Source: Vreelandella titanicae BH1
GTDB lineage: Bacteria > Pseudomonadota > Gammaproteobacteria > Pseudomonadales > Halomonadaceae
Direction: 5' to 3'
DNA length: 64,000 nt
Assembly: GCF_000336575.1 (NCBI RefSeq)
Contig: NZ_AOPO01000009.1
Coordinates: 1 to 64,000 of the forward strand
Program-made: the position numbers and the translations under genes
The notes under the pieces: generated by a model
What the model saw: only the letters and a program-made list of their open reading frames with translations
What the model was told of the DNA's origin: nothing
Database searches by the model: none
In this document: one piece after another, positions 9,565-16,422 of the stretch
How positions within the stretch are numbered: position 1 is the first letter of the stretch
How the letters are laid out: each line of letters starts with the position of its first letter

Positions 9565-9819
9565 ATGCTTACAGGATCTATATACCGCTACGGCCCAATG
9601 ACAGTGCTACTAATGCTCGGCGGCTGTGCCACGGGCGGTGGTGACCCCAATTCTCAAAACCAGATGACCCAATACGCGGCTGAATACTGCAGAAGTGTCG
9701 GTGGGGAGAATGAAATTCGCGAAAGCAGCCTAGGCACTGGCCGCTATTGCCGCTTGCCTGATGGCCGGGTTGAAAATGAGTGGAAGTTATACCGTACAGA
9801 GCATCTCGATAATGACTAG
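9565..9819 (+). CDS. Small DUF333-type lipoprotein
   Basis: An 84-residue protein. A lipobox (LLMLGGC) puts the acylated cysteine near residue 22, so it is a lipoprotein anchored in a membrane. The mature part matches the DUF333 family (YCRSVGGENEIRES followed by RYCRLPDGRVENEWKLYR), sometimes annotated as putative hemolysin though without solid evidence for haemolysis. The start at 9565 is supported by a strong GGGAGGGAGG ribosome-binding site; an internal ATG at 9598 is also possible and would shorten the signal peptide. Confidence 0.8.
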   Translation: MLTGSIYRYGPMTVLLMLGGCATGGGDPNSQNQMTQYAAEYCRSVGGENEIRESSLGTGRYCRLPDGRVENEWKLYRTEHLDND

Positions 9820-9820
9820 C

Positions 9821-9860
9821 TGGCACCTTTGATGCCACCCAGGTCAGCCACTGGGTGCCA
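9821..9860. terminator. Hairpin between convergent genes
   Basis: Nested inverted repeats TGGCACC/GGTGCCA (outer) and CACCCAG/CTGGGTG (inner) fill the 46-bp gap between two convergent genes. There is no clear T tract, so a bidirectional terminator role is inferred from position alone. Confidence 0.4.
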
Positions 9861-9865
9861 AGGGC

Positions 9866-10189
9866 CTAGCTGTTTTTGGCTGTATGCCTTTTTTTAAAGC
9901 CAATCATAAGCGCTAGCAGCCCGCACGCCAGTGCTGGCAGCAGAACATCAAGCACTGAGTCTAACGTCCACCCACGCCAGACGCCCTCAAACATACCGAC
10001 CGGTAGCGTTTCGCTCCATGCCCAACCTCGTTGGATGCCTAGCCTGTATTCGTGCTGAGCGATCTCGCGGCCAAGCAGTATCGCCACCGGGATAACACCG
10101 GCCACGTAAGCAGAAACAAAGGGCAATAGTGAGAGCTGAATGATCAAAGCGATAACGACGTGCTCTAAATGTGTGACGTCCATTTCCAC
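9866..10189 (-). CDS. Small membrane protein of unknown function
   Basis: A 107-residue protein not recognised from any family. It has a hydrophobic helix at about residues 10-42 (VVIALIIQLSLLPFVSAYVA onward) and another near the C-terminus (about 78-97, SVLDVLLPALACGLLALMIG). Between them lies a tryptophan-rich polar stretch (RGWAWSETLPVGMFEGVWRG), and the end is basic (FKKRHTAKNS). The topology suggests two or more membrane spans. It lies 121 bp downstream of the GAK cassette on the same strand, and belonging to that cassette is possible but unproven. Confidence 0.55.
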   Translation of the reverse strand: MEMDVTHLEHVVIALIIQLSLLPFVSAYVAGVIPVAILLGREIAQHEYRLGIQRGWAWSETLPVGMFEGVWRGWTLDSVLDVLLPALACGLLALMIGFKKRHTAKNS

Positions 10190-10310
10190 GCTCCCATAGT
10201 CTTTCTCCCATAGCTTTCTTTCGTGAGCCTAAAGGGCTCAAGCGCGTACATGGGCATGATACTCCCACATTCATCGTGGGGGGCACAGGGTGTCTGGTGG
10301 AGCCTAACTC

Positions 10311-10592
10311 CTAGCGTTTACCCGCTTTTGTTTTAATTTTGGGAGGAGTGTCGGAAAGCTCTTTCTCTTTAGTGCGCCATTTAATCTTTACTTCCACCTC
10401 CTGCTTATCGCCTTCATCACTGGCGCGCAGGGAGACTTGCAGCAACTGCTGGGGGGAAAGTACCAGCTCACCTTCACTTTCCTGGAAGGCTAACTCGCCT
10501 TTATTGATCGCATTTGCCAGGGTAATCAGTAACTCTTGGGTTGACTGACGATCCAGCAGCGAATCGTGACTGAATTTCGTTTTTGACTTCAT
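10311..10592 (-). CDS. Amphi-Trp domain small protein (GAK cassette)
   Basis: A 93-residue soluble, highly charged protein. It has the pattern of the amphi-Trp domain named in NCBI/TIGRFAM models: an N-terminal SRQSTQELL-like helix (residues 13-30, ending NAINKGE), two amphipathic beta strands, and a late conserved tryptophan in VEVKIKW (W72). The tail is lysine-rich (IKTKAGKR). Its start overlaps the phosphatase stop by 4 bp (ATGA), so it is translationally coupled as the last gene of the cassette. No catalytic motif is visible. A target, carrier or scaffold role for the neighbouring kinase and ligase is inference. Confidence 0.8.
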   Translation of the reverse strand: MKSKTKFSHDSLLDRQSTQELLITLANAINKGELAFQESEGELVLSPQQLLQVSLRASDEGDKQEVEVKIKWRTKEKELSDTPPKIKTKAGKR

Positions 10593-11941
10593 TTAGCGGG
10601 CTCCACCAGTTTTCCTTTGCGGCCGGGCTTGAACACTTTTGCCTGAGGGTAATCGCAGCTAAGGCCGATCACCCCACGGTTTTTGTCGATTAACGTTACC
10701 CCTACACCGTAGCCATCGAGCCCCTCGTTTTTACGCGAGTGAGCGTCCAGGGTGATATCGGCTTCGATATGGATAAGCCCGTTTTTGAGCGTGACCCGCT
10801 GGCCAAAGTGTTGGTTGATATGGCCGTGAACCAGCACCTGAATGCCTGCCCGCCGGGCAATATAGGCGCCGCGAGGCGTAAGGGGGAGATCGGCTTTACG
10901 GTATTTGGTTCTAAAGGTATTGGCCAAAGAGCCATAATAAAAACTGAATAGGTTTTGGTGCATTAGGTTTTTTTTGAAAGCCCGATTGACATGTTTTACG
11001 CCGTACTTGGCCAGCAGTTCGGCCATATGATCATCGAGGCCGGCATGCAGAAACAGAAAGGAACCGCGCTTTTTAACCAACTGCATGCGGCGGAAAAACC
11101 AGCTAAATTCCCCCGATTTGTTAAGAAATAGCGAACGACACTTCATCGCGGCGGCGTAGACTTGGGTGAGCGACAGGCCGTTTTTTGCACAGTGCGCCTC
11201 GAAGCTCTGCGCCTTGGTGGTCATCTTGCTGATTTCACGCTCTATACCCTCGGGGGTGAGAAACCCGGCGGCATAGAAGGGGAAGTTTTCGAACCAGTCG
11301 TTGCCTGGAAACAGCGCCTGTCGGCACGCCTGCTCGGACGGTAATCCTTTGTCCCACTGGGTATCGGCTAGGTATTGATCGAATACCTCTTTAAACAGCG
11401 GTATGACCTTCTTGCCCATGCGCACAAAGAGATGTTGGCTACCGGCGTCAGTGTCGCGTTCCAACGATAGCAGCCCCATCAGCAAGCGGAGATCATGGTT
11501 ACCGGCCAGCAGAGTGATATCTGCTTTGAGGCGGTATAAATGGGCCAGGCTGCGCAGCATCATCAGATTGCTGGGGCCTTTGTCCAGGCAGTCTCCGCCC
11601 ACCACGATTTCGGCTTTTTTGCCGAATTTCGTCAGTGCATATTCACATAGGTGGGAGCCTTCGCGTTCGATCACGCCTGCAGCAATTAGCGAGGCTTCAA
11701 ATGCCTCGGCGTCCGCATGGGGATCTGAGATGAATGCCACTGGCTTTTTGGGCCAGGCGAAGCCTTTTTTTCGCGAGCGCTTAACAAAGGTGCTTAGCGC
11801 CTCATCGTGATTGACCGAAGTCGCGTCATCGGGCCAGGGCGCCCACTCTGTCGGAAGGCGCGTCAAGATGGCGTTGTGATACGGTTGTTTGCTTACCTTT
11901 GGAATAACATTGCACGCGGTCATAGAAGCCATCTTATTCAT
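10589..11941 (-). CDS. Metallophosphoesterase of PPP type (GAK cassette)
   Basis: A 450-residue calcineurin-like phosphoesterase. The full metal-site set of the PPP family is present: ISDPHAD (D73, H75), VGGDCLDKG (D117, D120), LLAGNHDL (N148, H149), FLHAGLDDH (H299) and VHGHINQHFG (H372, H374). The GNHD in place of GNHE and the long helical insert between residues 155 and 290 set it apart from classical Ser/Thr phosphatases. It could dephosphorylate a protein or a small molecule. The gene starts 9 bp after the histidine phosphatase stop and overlaps the amphi-Trp gene, placing it in the cassette operon. An ATG codon 3 residues in (MASM) is an alternative start. Confidence 0.85.
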   Translation of the reverse strand: MNKMASMTACNVIPKVSKQPYHNAILTRLPTEWAPWPDDATSVNHDEALSTFVKRSRKKGFAWPKKPVAFISDPHADAEAFEASLIAAGVIEREGSHLCEYALTKFGKKAEIVVGGDCLDKGPSNLMMLRSLAHLYRLKADITLLAGNHDLRLLMGLLSLERDTDAGSQHLFVRMGKKVIPLFKEVFDQYLADTQWDKGLPSEQACRQALFPGNDWFENFPFYAAGFLTPEGIEREISKMTTKAQSFEAHCAKNGLSLTQVYAAAMKCRSLFLNKSGEFSWFFRRMQLVKKRGSFLFLHAGLDDHMAELLAKYGVKHVNRAFKKNLMHQNLFSFYYGSLANTFRTKYRKADLPLTPRGAYIARRAGIQVLVHGHINQHFGQRVTLKNGLIHIEADITLDAHSRKNEGLDGYGVGVTLIDKNRGVIGLSCDYPQAKVFKPGRKGKLVEPAK

Positions 11942-11950
11942 CGCTATCGT

Positions 11951-12679
11951 CTAATCGAGAGGGTCTGCTGGCTGGCGCTGTTTCCAGTTTCCGTACAGTC
12001 GGTGCCAGCCTTGGTTATGCCGCTCGAAAACGACCGGATGACCATGAAACATACTTAACCGTTTAATATCGCTGAAGGGTATGACATTTAAATGATAGCT
12101 TGCGTGGCGAATGGAGGCGCCGTGGCCCACCACCAGCTGTAGTTGATTTAGGTGATTGAGTTGCTTGAGCTGATTCCGTTGCTTCGTTGTCTCAGGTCGC
12201 GGCTGTGGCTCTAAAAGTGCTTGTAAATGAGCAGCGACCCTTGCACCTGCCTCCAACAGCGATTCCGCGCCGTCGAAGGGCAGTCTGAAATCGCTGGCTG
12301 ATTTCCAGCCCTTAGGTAAGGGCTCAAGGCGAGGGTCGAGGGTGACGATCCGTTCTATTTCCTGAATGCTCAGATTGGCCAGCGCCCCAACGCTGCGTTC
12401 ACAAAGGGCCGAAAAGCTGCGCGAACGGGGTGGCTCCGCAAACAGCGGCGTTAGCTCTTCGCGGAAGATTTCAGCCGTTTGCCAGGCTCTTAGCAGCGTC
12501 GAGCAGTGTATCTCCGCATTGAGCTGATAGCCTGAAGTGGCTAGCCACGCGCCGAACCGACGCGCCTGCTCTCGAACGTCTTCCGCACCCTTTTCCGTGA
12601 GCGGGTAGGGCTGCAGGGCGCTGGGTGTATCCGCCAGTTGAGAATATTCACCGTGCCGAATCAGCGCCAGTGCCACCAT
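11951..12679 (-). CDS. Histidine phosphatase family protein (GAK cassette)
   Basis: A 242-residue branch of the phosphoglycerate mutase-like histidine phosphatase superfamily. The catalytic RHGEYSQL motif is at residues 8-15 with nucleophile H9, followed by a LLRAWQTAE arginine motif and the second histidine in VVGHGASIRH. SixA, CobC and phosphoglycerate mutases share this fold; the substrate here is unknown. Its ATG shares bases with the stop codon of the HprK-related kinase gene (one-base overlap). A second phosphatase of a different fold next to a kinase is notable. A glutamine/asparagine-rich patch (QRNQLKQLNHLNQLQ) precedes the second motif. Confidence 0.85.
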   Translation of the reverse strand: MVALALIRHGEYSQLADTPSALQPYPLTEKGAEDVREQARRFGAWLATSGYQLNAEIHCSTLLRAWQTAEIFREELTPLFAEPPRSRSFSALCERSVGALANLSIQEIERIVTLDPRLEPLPKGWKSASDFRLPFDGAESLLEAGARVAAHLQALLEPQPRPETTKQRNQLKQLNHLNQLQLVVGHGASIRHASYHLNVIPFSDIKRLSMFHGHPVVFERHNQGWHRLYGNWKQRQPADPLD

Positions 12680-13788
12680 CAGAGAATGCCTTTGGCTTGG
12701 AGTAGCGCAATGGCACGCTCAAAATCGATGGTACCGGTGAGGCGCAGCACTTCAACGCTCGCTAGATGTTCGGCATAGATCTTGGCAGATTGGGCTTGCT
12801 CGGTGGGAAAGTGGCCATCCACGTGCTGAAAAAATGGCCCTGGGCTTTTGCGCAAGCCCTCAAGCGCCTCAGGTGTTTGGGTGATATCCACGCTACTCTG
12901 GGCTGTCGGGGCGGTAGCGTCTAATGCCCAGTCCAGCAGTATTAGGTGTTTGAGCGTGCCGGAGAGAGCGGTTTTACCCTCGCCATAGGCGTTAGGAATC
13001 AACACATCGTACTTCTGCTCAATATCCCATAGCTGGCTTTTGGGCATGTCGGTAAATCGGTCGCGCTCTTCAGTAGGCAGTATGTCGATTAATCGCTCAG
13101 AATGGATCAGCGTGCCCGGGTTAACGCGAGGATGTTTGGCGACACCGAGAACGCTTACCCAGCCGTTTTCGGGCTTAAACAGAATCCGGTCATTGGAGAG
13201 AAAGCGCGCCGTTGCGGTTTCCAGCGCTTTCAGCATTAGCGTCGATTTACCACCACCGGAGCTGGCGGCAATGGCCGTGACGTTGCCATCGATATCAAAG
13301 GCCGAGGCGTGGCCGAGCAGGTAACCATCGCGTTGATGATGATTGAGGAACTGGTTGTTAATAAAGTTGATGACTTGCGATGAGTGCTTGTTTAACTCGC
13401 CAATCGCAGCTGGCGCCGTTAACGATTGGAACAGCGCCATCCCCGTGCGTACTTTATGAATCCAGCGCCCTTGAGGAGTATCCACGTAGGCCTCTTTCAG
13501 CCCCAGAGCGCTGGTTTTGGCCCGTGTTACCGCTGTCCACTCGCGGCCGCTGGTATCCGCTTGCTGATCCAACAGCCATACCGGTAGTTCTGGCTGGTCA
13601 AGGGTATGGACTTCTTTCGGGAGCAAACCAGACGCCGTTAAACCAGCATAGTAAACCTCAAGATGGTCAAGAATGGCTGGGTGGTCGGCCAGCACGCGAA
13701 TTGTTAAACCATTGAACGTCAGCGGTAACGCATAGGTACAGGCGGCCTTAGCCCCGTTGATTTGCTGATTATCAAAAAGGTTGATCAT
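12679..13788 (-). CDS. HprK-related kinase B (GAK cassette)
   Basis: A 369-residue protein related to the C-terminal kinase domain of HPr kinase/phosphorylase. The P-loop is AASSGGGKST at residues 174-183, preceded by the typical HASAFDIDGNV strand, and FLSNDRILF (197-205) fits the second nucleotide/metal motif. The first glycine of the usual Walker A is replaced by alanine. The N-terminal 130 residues are not the HPr kinase N domain. There is no HPr or PTS gene nearby, so a PTS role is unlikely. NCBI/TIGRFAM names this family HprK-related kinase B and ties it to the GAK system. It overlaps the ATP-grasp gene by 4 bp. Which protein or metabolite it phosphorylates is unknown. Confidence 0.85.
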   Translation of the reverse strand: MINLFDNQQINGAKAACTYALPLTFNGLTIRVLADHPAILDHLEVYYAGLTASGLLPKEVHTLDQPELPVWLLDQQADTSGREWTAVTRAKTSALGLKEAYVDTPQGRWIHKVRTGMALFQSLTAPAAIGELNKHSSQVINFINNQFLNHHQRDGYLLGHASAFDIDGNVTAIAASSGGGKSTLMLKALETATARFLSNDRILFKPENGWVSVLGVAKHPRVNPGTLIHSERLIDILPTEERDRFTDMPKSQLWDIEQKYDVLIPNAYGEGKTALSGTLKHLILLDWALDATAPTAQSSVDITQTPEALEGLRKSPGPFFQHVDGHFPTEQAQSAKIYAEHLASVEVLRLTGTIDFERAIALLQAKGIL

Positions 13789-14711
13789 TCACCTGCCTCT
13801 GCTGTCTCTGTCTCTGCTGTCTCGGCCTCAAGCTGGCTAAGCACATAATCACACAGCTTCTCAGCAGCATCGATACCACAGCCTTTTTTCGCGCCGCTAA
13901 ATCCACCGAAGGCCGAGACCTCAAAGACCACGGGCCCTTCATCGGTCAATGCAATGTCTACAGTGGTAAAGCTTAGATCGAAGCATGACTGGGCTTTTAG
14001 GCCAAGTTCAATCAGCTCAGGGCTTGCATCAAAGGTTCGATATTTGCCCCCGCTGTGTATCGTTGTATTCCACGATTTGTCATCGCCGACACGGGCATAG
14101 GTGCACAGGTACTTGCCGCCTAGAAATACCATGCCTAGATCTTGACCGCCCAGGTTGACGAATTTCTGAAGGTAAAAAAGGCCATGCTTAGCCTTAAATT
14201 TATTCAGTATTTGGGTGTTGGCTTTAACACCATCTGCCGCTTTTAACACCACCATGCCGCGGGCTTTGGTTGAGTAGAGCGGTTTTAGGATCAACTTCCC
14301 GAACGTTTGGATAGCCTCCAGCGCTGCATCAGTGCTCTCGGTTACTCGGGTCGCGGGCAGCGGGATACCGCCGGATGCCAGGGCGGCGGTGCCCTCAAGA
14401 CGATTAATCAGGCGCCCCACCTGGCTTGGCGAGCTGAAACAGCGCACCCCGTCCGCTTCAAGGGTTTTGAGCATGCGCAGTCGGTCGTCGGCGGCAGGGG
14501 AGTAGGTTTCGCTTATTTTTTTGATGATCACCCCGTCAAGCGTGTTGAGCAAGGTGTCCCGATAACGTAACTCGCCGGTTTCAAGTTCCAGCACTACGTC
14601 AGCCATATCGATAACGCAGCGGTAGCCGGTGCGCTGTTCCAAATGATTCGCCAATACTTCGGTTGACCATTTGCCAGGTATCCCAATGACCGCAATTCGC
14701 TTATTAATCAC
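13785..14711 (-). CDS. ATP-grasp enzyme, GAK system type
   Basis: A 308-residue RimK-like ATP-grasp protein. ATP-grasp landmarks are LILKPLYSTKARGM (ATP lysine K143 and the glycine-rich loop), LFYLQKFV (adenine-contact segment near 178-185), and VDIALTDEGPVVFEVSAFG with magnesium ligands D252 and E264. The position normally occupied by Asn in the ExN motif is Ser here. RimK-like enzymes ligate a carboxylate to an amine; the acceptor here is unknown. The C-terminal tail is a run of Glu/Thr/Ala (AETAETETAEAGE). It overlaps genes on both sides (4 bp and 8 bp). This is the G (grasp) component of the cassette. Confidence 0.85.
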   Translation of the reverse strand: MINKRIAVIGIPGKWSTEVLANHLEQRTGYRCVIDMADVVLELETGELRYRDTLLNTLDGVIIKKISETYSPAADDRLRMLKTLEADGVRCFSSPSQVGRLINRLEGTAALASGGIPLPATRVTESTDAALEAIQTFGKLILKPLYSTKARGMVVLKAADGVKANTQILNKFKAKHGLFYLQKFVNLGGQDLGMVFLGGKYLCTYARVGDDKSWNTTIHSGGKYRTFDASPELIELGLKAQSCFDLSFTTVDIALTDEGPVVFEVSAFGGFSGAKKGCGIDAAEKLCDYVLSQLEAETAETETAEAGE

Positions 14712-16323
14712 TAAAAATATCCTCTAGGGGAAGCCTGTACTTCTCTATTTTCTCAGGGGTTAGAAGTGTTATGGCCTCTAGCAGGTAGCTCGCTCTAAGG
14801 GCGAGTCGGTTGGCAAAACGTTTGTCGTAGATAAAGCGCGTAGAGGTGGCAAAGGAGCGCCCCAGCGCGATGGCTAGCCGCGCATCAAAGCTTACATCGT
14901 TATTCTCTTTGGCGAACCGGCGCGCAAACTGATAGAGCTGTCTGATCAATCCCATTAGTTCGGCTCTAGGGGCCGCATCCATAATGGGCAGCCGATAAAT
15001 TGACGCCATCAGAACGGATAAATCCTGAACATAATCAGAATAGGAGGCGCGATGTAGGTCGATAAAGTAGATGCGATTTTTGAGTTCGTCATAGATGAGG
15101 TTGTCGACGTTAAAGTCGCCGTGGATCAGCACGGAAAATGGCGCCCTAAGCTGACGCTCTAGGGGCTCTACGCGATCGATCAACTCATCAAAACTGGGGC
15201 GGGGCAGTCCGCAAATGGTTTGGTGTGTATGAAACAGTGTCGGGTGCGTGTGACGGGTTTCGGGCATGCGTTTACGCAACTGCTGCATATACTCGGGCTG
15301 AGCCGGCTCGTTGGTACGTGATGTCTTCCAGATCTTTCTCAACGTCCGTTGGAGTGTGTGGGCAAGTTGCTTGGCGGATTTCCACTGGTCGTTTAACAGT
15401 AGTGACTCAAGCGTTCGACCGGGGAGGTGTTCGATCACCATTGAACCCAGTTCATCCCCCTGCTCGACATGGTGCGAGAGAACCGTTGGAGCCACCTTAG
15501 GATAGACCCGTTTCCATTGATCTACCCCGTAAAGTTCTTCAATGACTTTCTGGCTTTCACCCTCTTTGTAGACTGCCATCATCTTGCCAGAGGTGGCGTG
15601 CTCGGCTCTCAGTGTGGCAATGGTGCTGCCGCTGCGGGTAAGCGCAAGCCGCTCAACGGTAAAGTCGTCATTCTGGGCGGTCATCGCGTGGGCGGCATTT
15701 TTCAGTTGCTTGTAGTTTTGCAAGCGTACGGCAGGGCCGAAGTTGGCGGCGAGTAGGGCGTCGGCAAGCTCCGAAAGCAGATGGATCATACGGTTAAGCT
15801 GAAAATCCACCACGGCGCTGTTACGCATGCCTGAAGCGTCCTGCTCAAAAGCAGTGGTTAAGCGGGCGGTTATTTTGGGAATTCGGCGTCCAATTTTCAG
15901 GCCTTGGCGAGTGTTTGCATCATCGATATTAATGATCACCAGCTTCAATGATTTACCCACCAATCGAATGAGCTTGGCGTACTCTTTTCGCGATTTATCG
16001 GGAAGCTGCTTTAGGGCCTTGATGGCGGTGAATTCAAGGCAGGATTGGCCTAACTGGTCAAGTAGTCGGGCTAAGCGCTCAAGGGATTTGGATTGCTGAA
16101 AACCCTGCCCATCGACTTTGCGTCGCTGCACATCCATGGCGACGGCGAGCTCAACTTTCTCCACCAGCGTGTTCCTATAGCCTTTGCGATTGATCAGGCG
16201 CCGAGAAACGGATTCACTTGGCTGAGTCACATAAACTTCAACTAACTCGAAGTGATTTTCAACTTCGAATCGTAGAAAATAGAAATGCTCCAAAATCGAC
16301 GTATTGATACGCTGCCTCACCAA
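14704..16323 (-). CDS. PhoU-like domain fused to APH-type kinase (GAK cassette)
   Basis: A 539-residue two-part protein. Residues about 1-200 are helical and resemble PhoU-type bundles (LEFTAIKALKQLPDKSRKEY region and RMIHLLSELADALLA). Residues about 220-530 form an aminoglycoside/choline-kinase-like fold: the nucleotide lobe has AVYKEGESQKV (K253 as the likely ATP lysine), the catalytic loop is HGDFNVDN (401-408) and the metal motif is IDLHR (421-425). Antibiotic resistance is unlikely given the fusion and the neighbours; a protein or metabolite kinase is more likely. It is the first gene of the minus-strand cassette, divergent from the CofD-like gene. Confidence 0.8.
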   Translation of the reverse strand: MVRQRINTSILEHFYFLRFEVENHFELVEVYVTQPSESVSRRLINRKGYRNTLVEKVELAVAMDVQRRKVDGQGFQQSKSLERLARLLDQLGQSCLEFTAIKALKQLPDKSRKEYAKLIRLVGKSLKLVIINIDDANTRQGLKIGRRIPKITARLTTAFEQDASGMRNSAVVDFQLNRMIHLLSELADALLAANFGPAVRLQNYKQLKNAAHAMTAQNDDFTVERLALTRSGSTIATLRAEHATSGKMMAVYKEGESQKVIEELYGVDQWKRVYPKVAPTVLSHHVEQGDELGSMVIEHLPGRTLESLLLNDQWKSAKQLAHTLQRTLRKIWKTSRTNEPAQPEYMQQLRKRMPETRHTHPTLFHTHQTICGLPRPSFDELIDRVEPLERQLRAPFSVLIHGDFNVDNLIYDELKNRIYFIDLHRASYSDYVQDLSVLMASIYRLPIMDAAPRAELMGLIRQLYQFARRFAKENNDVSFDARLAIALGRSFATSTRFIYDKRFANRLALRASYLLEAITLLTPEKIEKYRLPLEDIFSD

Positions 16324-16422
16324 GATAACGTGCGCTTAGGTGGTTACTGCTTCTGAGAGTCAACAGTATAAGTAACAGTGCCATCGTTTACGTTACATGT
16401 TTCTTACAGTTCAAAGAGTTGT
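16324..16422. promoter_or_regulatory. Divergent promoter region of the GAK cassette
   Basis: This 99-bp gap must hold the start signals for both arms of the cassette. Three copies of the half-site GTTAC/GTAAC lie at 16343-16347, 16372-16376 and 16392-16396, the first two and last two in opposite orientation. A TATAAG at 16366-16371 is a possible -10 for the rightward gene. No known regulator motif was recognised. Confidence 0.4.

Noticed and set aside
9565-9819. Hemolysin
   Set aside because: The DUF333 family is sometimes labelled so, but this is only a small lipoprotein with no evidence of lytic function.
10190-10310. Terminator after the amphi-Trp gene
   Set aside because: Short stems (GAGCC/GGCTC at 10227-10241 and CCCAC/GTGGG near 10260-10280) are too weak and lack a T tract.
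12679-13788. HPr kinase controlling a PTS
   Set aside because: No HPr, EI or PTS genes in the window and the HPr kinase N domain is missing.
14704-16323. Aminoglycoside resistance phosphotransferase
   Set aside because: The APH fold is present, but the long N-terminal helical domain and GAK neighbours point to a different substrate.
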